Numbered from the stretch's first letter, positions 9,180 to 17,834 are shown. The stretch: 64,000 bases of DNA from Pseudomonadota bacterium (GCA_018830485.1 JAHJRQ010000015.1:682001-746000); one strand, 5' to 3'. Numbers and translations: made by a program. The notes: generated by a model from the sequence alone, not told the origin.

Positions 9180-9276
9180 GGAAAAGTGCATGCAACTCTT
9201 CCAGTTCGGGGACGGAAAGGCTCGATGAAGGCAGCGGGACAGGGTGTGGAGCAGAAAAAGGAGGGGGGACAAGGCA

Positions 9277-11352
9277 ATGGCAAGGGATATGAAGCAGCAG
9301 CCCCGCCGTATTCTGGTAATTGATGATGATCTGGATGTCTGGAAGGCATATCAACTGGTTTTGGCTCCGGAAACGGTGTCTTCCGGAGCATCCGTAGAGA
9401 AAATAAACCGTCTTCTTTCCCCAGGGATGGAGAATGATCCGGCAGCCGCGCATTTTTCCCTTTCTTTCGCCGCGCAGGGCCAAGAAGGTTTTGCCATGGT
9501 GGAGGAGGCGGCGCGCAGGGAAGAACCATTTGCCCTCGCCTTTGTCGATGTTCGGATGCCCCCCGGCTGGGACGGAATGGAGACGGCAAAGCGAATCCGC
9601 GTCGTGGATCCGGAGATTGAGCTGGTTATTGTTACGGCCTATTCCGATCACAGCATTGAGGAGATAGTCCGGGCCGTCGGCTCTTCGGAAAAGCTGCTCT
9701 TTTTGCGCAAGCCCTTTGATCCGGATGAAATCAGGCAGCTTGCCCTTTCGCTCACGATCAAGTGGCATCTCGCCCGGCTGGCTGAACAGCAGCGCAAGGA
9801 TCTCATCGCCTCGGAGCATCGTTTTCGTTCCCTGGTGGAGACAACCAGCGATTTTGTCTGGGAAGTTGATCGTGAAGGATTTTTTACCTACTGTTCACCG
9901 GTGAGTCGGGATCTGTACGGGTATGCTCCCGAAGAACTGGTGGGCAGAATATTTTTTGAAGTGCTCGCCGAGCCCGAAAACCGGGATCGGTTTCGGCAGG
10001 CCTTTGCCTCCTGTGTGGATTCTGGCAGCCGGTGGTGGGAGGTGGAGCATCGCTGTCTCACCAAGGAGGGACGGGTAATCGTTGTGGAGTCGAGCGGCAT
10101 GCCGGTGTTTGATGGCCAGGGCCAGGTGTGCGGATATCGCGGGATCGACCGGGATATCACGGCACGGAAGGAGAATGAAACCCAGCGGCAACGGCTGGAG
10201 GAGCGGTTTCGGCAGACCCAGAAACTGGAGGCATTGGGAACCCTGGCCGGCGGCATTGCCCATGACTTGAACAACATCCTGACCCCGATTCTTGTCAATT
10301 CCCAGCTTGGCAAGATACAGACCGCCGGGAACAATGAACTCCACGCGAAGTTTGAGACCATCGAAAGCTGTGGGCGGCGGGCGGCGGATCTGATCCGTCG
10401 TATCCTTTCTTTTTCCAGGAAGCAGAAAATTGAAGTGCAGCCGCTTGATCTGTGTCAGCTGATCCAGGAATTCACCAAGATGTTGAGCCGGCTGATTCGG
10501 GAGGATATCACCCTCAATGTCGCGCTCCCGGAAAAATTATGGGCCGTGCTGGTCGATCGCAGTCAGATGGAGCAAGTGCTCATGAATCTGGTGGTCAATG
10601 CCAGGGACGCCATGGAGAAAGGCGGCGAACTCAGGATCAGTGCGGAAAACACGAGGGTGGCCGCGAACTCACTCTACGATGTCGACTTGCGGGAGATTTG
10701 TGGTGATTTTGTTGTGCTTGCTGTCAGCGACCAGGGCTGCGGCATCGATGCGAAAAAGATGACCATGATCTTTGACCCCTTTTTCACCACCAAGGAAGTG
10801 GGCAAGGGAACCGGGCTTGGTTTGGCCACGGTGCACGGGATTGTCGCCCAGCACGATGGCCATATTTTAGTGGAATCCGAGGAGGGCAAGGGCAGCACTT
10901 TCAAGGTCTATCTGCCGAAAAGTGAAGATGCTGTTTCTGGGGAAAAGAAGGAGATCACCTCGCTCCACCTGGAGGAGGGAACGGAAAGCATTCTGCTGGT
11001 GGAGGATGACGTCGAAGTGTTGCAGATTTTGGCCGCAACCCTGGAGGGACTCGGCTATAAGGTTGCGGCGGTGGCCAACGGGAAGGACGCCCTGGATATT
11101 TTTGCAAAGAAGGGAGCGGAAATTGATATGCTGGTGACCGATTTGATTATGCCGGGTCTGGGAGGCAAGGCCTTGGGCAGGGCGGTCAGGGATCGGATAC
11201 CCGATCTGCCTATCCTCTATATGACCGGGTACGCCTTTGATGTTGAGACACAGGAACTGGAGGAGGAACGAGGTTCCGCCCTGCTGCAAAAACCTTTTGC
11301 CATGGATCATTTTGCTCGGGTGGTCCGGAAATTACTGGACTCCAGGCCATAG
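9277..11352 (+). CDS. Soluble hybrid histidine kinase: REC-PAS-HisKA-HATPase-REC
   Basis: 691 residues with no membrane segment. The N-terminal receiver (about 10-155) has IDDD and FVDVRMPPGWDG as its phospho-acceptor strand and FLRKPFD near its end. It carries an unusual insertion of about 30 residues after the first helix. A PAS domain follows (about 185-300), then a HisKA H box [15 protein letters not shown], an HATPase domain (NLVVNARDAM, DQGCGID, GTGLGLATVHG) and a C-terminal receiver (LLVEDDVEVL, VTDLIMPG, LLQKPF). This layout suits a phosphorelay fed by the membrane kinase encoded just upstream. The ATG at 9277 follows AAGGAGG at 9258; a GTG at 9244 is the alternative. Confidence 0.88.
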   Translation: MARDMKQQPRRILVIDDDLDVWKAYQLVLAPETVSSGASVEKINRLLSPGMENDPAAAHFSLSFAAQGQEGFAMVEEAARREEPFALAFVDVRMPPGWDGMETAKRIRVVDPEIELVIVTAYSDHSIEEIVRAVGSSEKLLFLRKPFDPDEIRQLALSLTIKWHLARLAEQQRKDLIASEHRFRSLVETTSDFVWEVDREGFFTYCSPVSRDLYGYAPEELVGRIFFEVLAEPENRDRFRQAFASCVDSGSRWWEVEHRCLTKEGRVIVVESSGMPVFDGQGQVCGYRGIDRDITARKENETQRQRLEERFRQTQKLEALGTLAGGIAHDLNNILTPILVNSQLGKIQTAGNNELHAKFETIESCGRRAADLIRRILSFSRKQKIEVQPLDLCQLIQEFTKMLSRLIREDITLNVALPEKLWAVLVDRSQMEQVLMNLVVNARDAMEKGGELRISAENTRVAANSLYDVDLREICGDFVVLAVSDQGCGIDAKKMTMIFDPFFTTKEVGKGTGLGLATVHGIVAQHDGHILVESEEGKGSTFKVYLPKSEDAVSGEKKEITSLHLEEGTESILLVEDDVEVLQILAATLEGLGYKVAAVANGKDALDIFAKKGAEIDMLVTDLIMPGLGGKALGRAVRDRIPDLPILYMTGYAFDVETQELEEERGSALLQKPFAMDHFARVVRKLLDSRP

Positions 11353-11403
11353 GCCTTGGGTGAATGGTCATTTTCTTTGTTAAACGGCAGGGCCGCCGGT
11401 TTT

Positions 11404-13329
11404 CTAGAGGGCGGGGCTGAGCACTATCTCCTCCTGGAGATGCATAAGACGATCAATGTCCAGGAGAATGGTCACGCCCTCGGGGAGTTTGGCCATGCCC
11501 AGCAAACACTGACTGTCAACCGTGCTCCCGAATTTCGGGGGATCTTCCACATCCTGTTCCTTGATGCTGACCACCTCGGATACCGAGTCGACAATGATGC
11601 CGATGAGCCGGGAGCCGGTGAGGCCGGAAACCTCCACCACGATGATGCAGGTGCGGGCATCGTATTCCGCGCTTTCCATGCCGAACTTGCTCCGCATATC
11701 CATGACCGGAATGATCTTGTCCCGTAAATTGATGACCCCTTTAAAAAAGGGCGGCATCTGCGGCAGCTCGTGGATGGAGATCAGGCCGATGATCTCCCGG
11801 ACATCGAGGATGCCGAGGCCGTAACGTTCATCGCCCAGGGTGAAGATAAGATACTTGCCTTCTCGGGAGGCAAGGGCCTGATCGATGCCCAGCTTTTTGG
11901 CCGCGCCCCGGGGCGCGCCCTTTTCCTGGCCTGTGCCTGCCGCGCTCGGCAGGTTCTTGCAGGCGATATCGGCAAAGCGGGTGTCGACAAAATCCGCGAG
12001 ATTGATGCGCCGGCCGATCTCCATCTTGCTGGTCATGTAATCCTGGATGGTCTCCAGGTCTTCCTTGACCGGATAGAGGTTGTCCGTGGTGATGCCCTGG
12101 GGGTCGGAAAGCACATTGCGCAGCAGGGCGGGCTCCAGGCCGATTTTCTTTTGCGGATCGAGGAAGTTCACGGCGATTTCCGCTGCCTCGTCGACATGAT
12201 CCCGGATATAGATGCCGGATTCCACCAGCATGGTGGTGAATTCCTGCACCGCCTCCGGGTATTTCTTGAGAATTTCATCCCGGAAAACCACGACGCAGCA
12301 GGGGTGATCCTGCCACACCTCGCTGGAGAGAAACTGCCGCTCGGCAATGCCTGCGGTAATGGCCCGAGAACCGATGGGCTCGGCCACCAGGAAACCGCTT
12401 GCCTCGGCATTGTCCTTTAAAAATTCCGGCATGGCCACCGGCGGCACCACGTCGAAGAGCACGTTGACCGCTTCCTTGCCCACCACCCCGGGACGTAAGC
12501 CCATCTGGGTGAAGTACATGTGGGCCAGCATGTTGTGGACCGACATCTTGTGCGGGATATAGAAGGTCTTGTGCTTGAAGAACTGCTGGTACGGTTTTGC
12601 ATACTTGCCGCTTTTGTTGCGCACGCAGATGCTGCCGTTGCGGTGGGCGAAAAGCACCAGCTTGATGGGCACGCCGTAGCTGAACAGGTCCATGGCCATG
12701 GGGGCCAGGATAAAGGCCCCGTCCACTTCGCTGTTTTCCAGGGCGTTCTGCACCGGGTTCCAGCCCGGCATGCAGAGGGTGTCCAGGCTGAAGTGCTTCG
12801 GAGACTTCCGGCCCGAGGCCACCTGATGCTTGAGCACGCCCAGGGCCAGATGGTCGGTGATCTGGATGTGGGCCATCTTGAGCGTGACCTTGCCCTCGGC
12901 GCTGATCTTGGGTCCTTCCTCTTTTTTGGGGGCTGGGGTCTGCTTGAAGCCGAAAATCTCCTCGATGAGAACCTTGAGCTCGTCCGGGGTAAAGGGCTTG
13001 GCCACCACGCCGTTGGCGCCGGCCTCCTTGGCCTTGGCCACGTAGGCCTTGTCGCCGTGGCCGGTGGCCATAAGAAAGGGGAGGTTCTTGAAACCGTCTT
13101 GCTCGCGCATCCATTGCAGCAGCTGGTAGCCGTCGCAGTTGGGCATGGACCAGTCGCTGATGACCAGGGCAATGCCCGGCTCGGCGCCGAGTTTTTCCTT
13201 GGCGTCGTTGCCGTCCACCGCCTCGACGATGTTGGTGAAGCCGACCTGGCCGAGAATCTTGGCCTCCATCTTGCGCATGGTGCCGGCGTCTTCAACGAGT
13301 AAAATCTTCATCTGCGGATCAAGCGCCAT
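11404..13329 (-). CDS. Triple fusion: receiver - NMT1/NrtA-like solute-binding domain - CheW
   Basis: 641 residues. Residues 1-125 are a CheY-like receiver (LLVEDAGTMRKME, VISDWSMPNCDGYQ, VAKPFTPDEL). A linker rich in Pro and Lys leads to about 290 residues resembling NrtA/SsuA-type periplasmic binding proteins (MAHIQITDHLALGVLKHQV, then GWNPVQNALENSEVDGAFIL). From about 490 to the end there is a CheW domain (FTLGDERYGLGILDVREII, then LPQMPPFFKGVINLRDKIIP). The start has a strong site (GGAGG) and no signal peptide, so the binding-protein domain should be cytoplasmic. In effect it is a CheV (CheW plus receiver) with a ligand-binding module between the two parts. No chemoreceptor or CheA gene lies in the window. 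Confidence 0.85.
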   Translation of the reverse strand: MALDPQMKILLVEDAGTMRKMEAKILGQVGFTNIVEAVDGNDAKEKLGAEPGIALVISDWSMPNCDGYQLLQWMREQDGFKNLPFLMATGHGDKAYVAKAKEAGANGVVAKPFTPDELKVLIEEIFGFKQTPAPKKEEGPKISAEGKVTLKMAHIQITDHLALGVLKHQVASGRKSPKHFSLDTLCMPGWNPVQNALENSEVDGAFILAPMAMDLFSYGVPIKLVLFAHRNGSICVRNKSGKYAKPYQQFFKHKTFYIPHKMSVHNMLAHMYFTQMGLRPGVVGKEAVNVLFDVVPPVAMPEFLKDNAEASGFLVAEPIGSRAITAGIAERQFLSSEVWQDHPCCVVVFRDEILKKYPEAVQEFTTMLVESGIYIRDHVDEAAEIAVNFLDPQKKIGLEPALLRNVLSDPQGITTDNLYPVKEDLETIQDYMTSKMEIGRRINLADFVDTRFADIACKNLPSAAGTGQEKGAPRGAAKKLGIDQALASREGKYLIFTLGDERYGLGILDVREIIGLISIHELPQMPPFFKGVINLRDKIIPVMDMRSKFGMESAEYDARTCIIVVEVSGLTGSRLIGIIVDSVSEVVSIKEQDVEDPPKFGSTVDSQCLLGMAKLPEGVTILLDIDRLMHLQEEIVLSPAL

Positions 13330-13349
13330 TGTGCCACCTCCTGCGGTAT

Positions 13350-13378
13350 ACTATAGAGGAAGAAAAACGTTTCGACAA
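13350..13378 (-). promoter_or_regulatory. Candidate sigma-70 promoter of the REC-SBP-CheW gene
   Basis: Minus strand: TTGTCG (13373-13378), exactly 17 bases, TATAGT (13350-13355), about 20 bases upstream of the start codon at 13329. Confidence 0.55.
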
Positions 13379-13470
13379 GTTCGGAGAATTTTTTCGGGCG
13401 GTCCCGGCACGAAGGTTTTATATTGGGGAATCAGGGCATAACGGCTTTCTCTTCAACTCAGGATATGTGC

Positions 13471-14325
13471 ATGACGGAAAAAATTCTCTACACCCTCCAT
13501 GAAACCCAGGCCCTGCTGGAGCAAGGAGCGGTGCTGCTGGTGGATATCCGCGATCAGGACACCTTTGCCGAAGGGCACATCCCCGGGGCGGTGAACATGC
13601 CGGAGATTTTTTCCTTCTTAAGCGAGAGCACCCCGGAAGGGCTGGTCGCCCTGCAGAATACCTTTGAGGCGAGTTTTTCCCGGGTGGGCGTCACCCATAA
13701 CCAGAAGGTTGTTTTTTACGAAGACAGCTTCGACACCCGGTATGGCGCTTCCTGTCGCGGCTACTGGCTGGCCTGCTATCTCGGTCACCCGGATTGCGGC
13801 ATTCTGGACGGCGGTTTCTGGGCCTGGCAGCAGTACGGGTTGCCCGAGGAAACCGTTGAAGTCCCGCCGGTCCCCAGTCGGTTTCTCCCCCGTCCAAACA
13901 CCGCCCTGATGGCGACCAGGGATGATGTTCTCGCGGCTCTGAACGATCCCCGAACCATTCTCCTCGACAACCGGGATGCCAACGAATGGCTGGGCCACAC
14001 CTCCTCGCCCTACGGCTTCGATTTTTCCCCCCGGCGGGGGAGGATCCCCACCGCCCGCTGGATCGAGTGGTACAGTTTCATGACCCGGGATGCGATTCCT
14101 GCCTTCCGGCCAGCCCATGAAATAAGGGCGCTGTGCGCCAGCCAGGGGATCTTTCCGGACAGCGAGGTCATCATCTTCTGTTTCAAGGGTTCGCGGGCGG
14201 CCAATACCTATGTGGCATTGAAGCTGGCCGGTTTCAATCGCTTGCGGGTCTATTTCGCCTCCTGGAACGAATGGTCCAGGGATCCGAGCCTGCCCATCGA
14301 GAGCGGTGAGCCGCGGGGCGCCTGA
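13471..14325 (+). CDS. Tandem-rhodanese sulfurtransferase
   Basis: 284 residues with two rhodanese modules. The N-terminal one has VDIRDQDTFAEGHIPGAVNM and LDGGFWAWQQYGLP. The C-terminal one has LLDNRDANEWLG and the active-site loop IIFCFKGSRAANTY, with the sulfur-carrying Cys in CFKGSR. Enzymes of this type move a sulfane sulfur from thiosulfate, 3-mercaptopyruvate or a persulfide to an acceptor. No signal peptide is seen, so it is probably cytoplasmic. The ATG at 13471 is chosen over 13465 and 13423 because CAGGA lies seven bases upstream. It is transcribed divergently from the REC-SBP-CheW gene. Confidence 0.85.
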   Translation: MTEKILYTLHETQALLEQGAVLLVDIRDQDTFAEGHIPGAVNMPEIFSFLSESTPEGLVALQNTFEASFSRVGVTHNQKVVFYEDSFDTRYGASCRGYWLACYLGHPDCGILDGGFWAWQQYGLPEETVEVPPVPSRFLPRPNTALMATRDDVLAALNDPRTILLDNRDANEWLGHTSSPYGFDFSPRRGRIPTARWIEWYSFMTRDAIPAFRPAHEIRALCASQGIFPDSEVIIFCFKGSRAANTYVALKLAGFNRLRVYFASWNEWSRDPSLPIESGEPRGA

Positions 14326-14353
14326 TTTCCCGGCTTGTTGCGTTCTTCTCCTG

Positions 14354-14376
14354 GCCCGTCTCGGCGGGGCTTTTTT
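14354..14376 (+). terminator. Possible intrinsic terminator after the rhodanese gene
   Basis: A short GC stem (GCCC at 14354-14357 with GGGC at 14367-14370) is followed directly by six T. The stem is short, so this is tentative. Confidence 0.4.
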
Positions 14377-14460
14377 CTTGCCAGCTCCGGGGAAAAATGG
14401 TCAAGTGGCCGCGAACCCGCGCCTTCCCCCCTTCATAACCCCATCCGCGCAGCCTGTTCC

Positions 14461-15030
14461 ATGGAATTTTCCTCAATCCTGCTCATCGCCCTGGCCCTGG
14501 CCGTGGACGCTTTTGCCGTGGCCTTGGCCGCCGGGGTCAGCCTGTGTCAGGTGAATTCCCGGCAGGTGTTCCGTCTGGCCTTCCACTTTGGTTTTTTTCA
14601 GGCCGGGATGAACATCCTCGGCTGGCTGGGCGGGCTTACGGTCCGTTCCTCCATCGAAGCCTTTGACCACTGGCTCGCCTTTGGTCTCCTCGCCTTCGTA
14701 GGGGTCAAGATGATCTGGGAGGCGATTCGGGAGGAGCACGAGGCGAAAGAGGGCGCGGACCCCACCAAAGGCCGGATGCTCATCACCCTCTCGGTTGCAA
14801 CGAGCATCGACTCCCTGGCCGTGGGCTTGAGTTTTGCCGTGCTTGAGATCAGCGTCTGGCTTCCGGCTCTGATCATCGGTCTGGTCGCTTCGGGACTTAC
14901 CGCGCTGGGTCTGCGGCTGGGCTGTCTGCTGGGAGCGGCCTCGCGGTTGGGCTCCCGGGCCGAGATTGTCGGCGGCCTGGTTCTCATCGGTATTGGCTTC
15001 AAAATTCTCCATGAACACGGGGTGTTATAG
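14461..15030 (+). CDS. mntP: Manganese efflux pump MntP
   Basis: 189 residues, the usual length, made of six hydrophobic helices. The family's conserved acidic residues are visible in LALAVDAFAVALAAG (TM1) and in SVATSIDSLAVGLSFA (TM4), each with the Asp used for Mn2+ export. The family exports Mn2+ across the inner membrane. I looked for a yybP-ykoY manganese riboswitch in the 135 bases upstream and did not see its core sequence. The start at 14461 begins directly at the first TM helix; an upstream in-frame extension would be unusual. Confidence 0.9.
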   Translation: MEFSSILLIALALAVDAFAVALAAGVSLCQVNSRQVFRLAFHFGFFQAGMNILGWLGGLTVRSSIEAFDHWLAFGLLAFVGVKMIWEAIREEHEAKEGADPTKGRMLITLSVATSIDSLAVGLSFAVLEISVWLPALIIGLVASGLTALGLRLGCLLGAASRLGSRAEIVGGLVLIGIGFKILHEHGVL

Positions 15031-15116
15031 TCATTCTCCCTCCCGGTTTTCATACATTTCCATTGCATTCTCAAAGGGGCGCTGGTATGTTTTTTTGTCT
15101 TGAGCTTCCTTTAAAT

Positions 15117-15180
15117 TTAGGAGCCGTTACGAAGCAAACGCTGCTGTTTTGATTTTTTCGTTACGGCTCCTTATGCCGTT
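15117..15180 (+). repeat. 64-base dispersed repeat, copy A, with hairpin
   Basis: The element starts TTAGGAGCCGTTAC and ends CTCCTTATGCCGTT. A second copy of exactly the same length is at 54724-54787 on the other strand. In this copy positions 15120-15133 pair with 15157-15170 (13 base pairs and one T-T mismatch). It lies between mntP and the ThiC-family gene. Confidence 0.6.
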
Positions 15181-15272
15181 GTGGGCCATCACGAGGACGA
15201 CATCGTTTGGTGCAACGGCTTACTGTCAACAACACCCTGCGGCCCGCGCCGGAGGTTATCGGAGAACCTGTG

Positions 15273-16574
15273 ATGAGTATTCGCGAAGACGCCATCAGGG
15301 GCGCATGCACCCCTCTTTTTGAAAACTGTGCTGCCAACGAGAACGTCACGGTCCAGGTCCTGATGCAGGGGGTTGCCGCTGGCACGATCTGCATTCCCAA
15401 GAACAAAAATCATGCATTCGACCGGATCATGGCTGTGGGCAAGGGCTTGTCCACCAAGGTCAACGCCAATATCGGCTCCTCCAAGGATTATCCCGAGGTG
15501 AGCCAGGAGCTGCAGAAGCTCTGCGTCTGCCTCAAGGCCGGAGCCGATACGGTTATGGACCTTTCCATGGGCGGCGAGTTGAACGAGATCCGCCGCGAGA
15601 TCCTGAAAAGCTGCCCCATCCCCCTTGGCACCGTGCCCATCTATCAGTCCATCGCCGAGGTGGTGGAGAAGCAGAAGAAAAAGATCGGCGAGGTCACGGT
15701 TGCCCAGATGTTCAAGGGCATTGAGCAGCAGGCCCAGGACGGCGTCGATTTCATGACCATCCATTCCGGCATCACCAGAAGCACCCTGGACCGGGTCCGC
15801 AACCATCCCCGGCTCATGGGCGTGGTCAGCCGGGGCGGGTCGTTTACCATCGAGTGGATGAGCTACAACAAGAAAGAAAATCCCATGTACGAGCATTTTG
15901 ACGAGCTGCTCGCCATCCTCAAGGAGCACGAAGTCACCCTCAGCCTGGGCGACGGCATCCGGCCCGGCTGCCTGGCCGATGCCACCGACCGGGGCCAGGT
16001 CCAGGAATTGATCCACCTGGGCGAGTTGACCCAGCGCGCCTGGGAGGCAGGGGTGCAGGTGATGGTCGAGGGGCCGGGCCACATGCCGCTCAATCAAATC
16101 ACGGCCAATATTCTTTTGCAGAAGCAGCTTTGCCTTGGCGCGCCCTTTTATGTGCTGGGGCCGCTGGTCACGGACATCGCGCCGGGCTACGACCACATCA
16201 CCGGCGCCATTGGCGGGGCCATTGCCGGCGCGGCTGGGGCGGACTTCCTCTGCTACGTGACCCCGGCCGAGCATCTTAAATTGCCCAGCGCCGAGGATGT
16301 GCACGAGGGGGTCATGGCCTCCCGCATCGCCGCCCACGCGGCGGACATCGCCAAGGGGCTGCCCGGCGCCATTGAGAAAGACATCGCCATGGCCAAGTGC
16401 CGCAACAATCTGGACTGGAAAGGCCAGATCGAGCTGTCCATCGATCCGGAAAAGGCGCGGCGTTTCCGGGAGGAGGGGAGTTCCTACAAGGGCGACGCCT
16501 GCAGCATGTGCGGCTCGTACTGCGCCATCAAGGTGTACAAGCAGGCCACCGCCTCCGACCGCTTGCAGAAATAA
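15273..16574 (+). CDS. thiC: ThiC-family radical SAM enzyme (HMP-P synthase or a BzaF-type paralogue)
   Basis: 433 residues matching the ThiC fold throughout, for example TKVNANIGSS, GADTVMDLSMGG, DGVDFMTIHSGITR, TLSLGDGIRPGCLADATDR, EGPGHMP and GPLVTDIAPGYDHIT. The C-terminal CSMCGSYC (CX2CX4C) binds the radical SAM 4Fe-4S cluster. ThiC converts aminoimidazole ribotide to the thiamine pyrimidine. Paralogues called BzaA/B/F instead make hydroxybenzimidazole for the cobamide lower ligand in anaerobes. Several positions differ from usual ThiC (NKNH for NINH, IEWMSYNKKENPMYEHFDE), no thi gene adjoins and no TPP riboswitch is visible, so BzaF is a real alternative. The start follows CGGAGAA at 15259; GTG at 15210 is possible. 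Confidence 0.85.
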   Translation: MSIREDAIRGACTPLFENCAANENVTVQVLMQGVAAGTICIPKNKNHAFDRIMAVGKGLSTKVNANIGSSKDYPEVSQELQKLCVCLKAGADTVMDLSMGGELNEIRREILKSCPIPLGTVPIYQSIAEVVEKQKKKIGEVTVAQMFKGIEQQAQDGVDFMTIHSGITRSTLDRVRNHPRLMGVVSRGGSFTIEWMSYNKKENPMYEHFDELLAILKEHEVTLSLGDGIRPGCLADATDRGQVQELIHLGELTQRAWEAGVQVMVEGPGHMPLNQITANILLQKQLCLGAPFYVLGPLVTDIAPGYDHITGAIGGAIAGAAGADFLCYVTPAEHLKLPSAEDVHEGVMASRIAAHAADIAKGLPGAIEKDIAMAKCRNNLDWKGQIELSIDPEKARRFREEGSSYKGDACSMCGSYCAIKVYKQATASDRLQK

Positions 16575-16606
16575 TTTCGTAATCACCACAGAGGAGGACG
16601 CAGCGC

Positions 16607-16939
16607 ATGACCGAATTTCTGGGGCAGATTGTCGATTTTGTCAACAGCACCAACGTGCCGCAACAGTTCCGCGAGGTAGACTTTAGGGGGCTTTTCACCA
16701 ACACTTGGTTTCTGGTCCCCTTTATCGGTTTCATCTGCTACAACCTCTACAAGCAGGCCGTGGACACCCTGGTCCTGACCGGGCTCGGTTTCGGGCTGTG
16801 GCTTTTCAGCGGGAGCCGCTACATGGAGGGGTTGGTGGTGGACGGTGCGCTCCAGATCGGCAAGGTCTTGCCCGTGGCCGGGGTATTCATCGGCGCCATT
16901 GCCATTGCCGTCTACTTCCTCTTCATGCGTTCCGACTGA
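16607..16939 (+). CDS. Small membrane protein, function unknown
   Basis: 110 residues. A short amphipathic N-terminus is followed by three predicted TM helices (about 33-50, 54-70 and 83-108) ending in FLFMRSD. A site like AGAGGAGG lies nine bases upstream of the ATG. It sits 32 bases after the ThiC-family gene and 23 bases before the glycosylase gene, so all three may be one transcript. I do not recognise a family. Confidence 0.7.
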   Translation: MTEFLGQIVDFVNSTNVPQQFREVDFRGLFTNTWFLVPFIGFICYNLYKQAVDTLVLTGLGFGLWLFSGSRYMEGLVVDGALQIGKVLPVAGVFIGAIAIAVYFLFMRSD

Positions 16940-16962
16940 TTGTCGGCAGGGATGCAGCAACC

Positions 16963-17598
16963 GTGAGCAACCGGATTGAGGAAATCCACACCCGTCTTTT
17001 CGCGCATTTCGGGCCCCAGCACTGGTGGCCCGGTGAAACCCCATTTGAGATCATGCTCGGCGCGGTTCTGACCCAGAACACCAGTTGGCGCAACGTGAGC
17101 ATGGTCATCGAATCATTGCGGAGGGAGGGGCTTCTCTCCTTTGACGCCCTGGAAGCCCTGCCCCTGGAGGTTCTCGCCGAAAAAATCCGGCCGTCGGGGT
17201 ACTACAACCAGAAGGCCAAACGGATCAAGGGGCTTTTCGCCGCCATCCGGGCAGAGAGCGGGGATCTTGAGGCCTTTTTTGCGCAGAGCACCCACACCCT
17301 CCGGGAAAAATTGCTGGCCATAAAGGGAATCGGTCCGGAAACCGCGGATTCCATCACGCTGTATGGCGCCGGAAAACCGGTGTTCGTGGTGGATGCCTAC
17401 ACCTACCGCATCCTGCTCCGACATGACCTCATTGCGGAAGACGCAGGGTATGAAGAGATCCAGGATCTTTTCCTGGGCAAGCTGCCCACCGACGCCCAGC
17501 TCTTCAACGAGTACCACGCCCTTCTGGTTCGCCTTGCCAAGGAATACTGCAAGAAAACCAATCCGCTCTGCGATGGCTGCCCCTTGCAGGGTGTTTAG
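16963..17598 (+). CDS. Endonuclease III-like DNA glycosylase (MagIII-like)
   Basis: 211 residues with the helix-hairpin-helix and Gly/Pro...Asp loop: LLAIKGIGPETADSITLYG, then VFVVDAYTYRI with the catalytic Asp. In bifunctional EndoIII the hairpin reads GVGRKTA and its Lys attacks the sugar. Here it is GIGPETA, so a monofunctional glycosylase of the alkylation-repair (MagIII) type is more likely. The C-terminus has CKKTNPLCDGCPLQGV, which gives only three of the four Fe-S cysteines (CX6CX2C) before the stop. The GTG start at 16963 follows GCAGGGA. The longer in-frame extension overlaps the membrane gene in another frame and is unlikely. Confidence 0.82.
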   Translation: MSNRIEEIHTRLFAHFGPQHWWPGETPFEIMLGAVLTQNTSWRNVSMVIESLRREGLLSFDALEALPLEVLAEKIRPSGYYNQKAKRIKGLFAAIRAESGDLEAFFAQSTHTLREKLLAIKGIGPETADSITLYGAGKPVFVVDAYTYRILLRHDLIAEDAGYEEIQDLFLGKLPTDAQLFNEYHALLVRLAKEYCKKTNPLCDGCPLQGV

Positions 17599-17834
17599 CC
17601 CAGGGTCTGATTTTCGGTTGACACGGGTTTCTAAAACCAAGTAAAGAGCTTGTGCTGGTTTGAATTGTATCGTGGCGGTGTGGACCCCTGATTTTCTTGT
17701 TGCCTTCCCCCCCTTTCTCCTCTCCCGTCAACTCAAGCGAGCGGCTGTTGTGTTTCCGGAGTTGCCGCTGGACGGCCCGTAATAATGAGATGCTGGCCGG
17801 ATAAAATTCCGCCCCGGACAGGAGGCGCACCGAC

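Noticed and set aside
11353-11403. Bidirectional terminator between the hybrid kinase and the CheW fusion gene
   Set aside because: Only a four-pair stem (CGGC with GCCG) and four T are present, too weak to call.
14326-14460. Possible yybP-ykoY manganese riboswitch upstream of mntP
   Set aside because: The conserved core sequence and paired helices could not be found; only a short GC hairpin is present.
15031-15272. Possible TPP riboswitch upstream of the ThiC-family gene
   Set aside because: Neither of the conserved TPP-riboswitch sequence blocks is present; the visible structure is the 64-base repeat hairpin.
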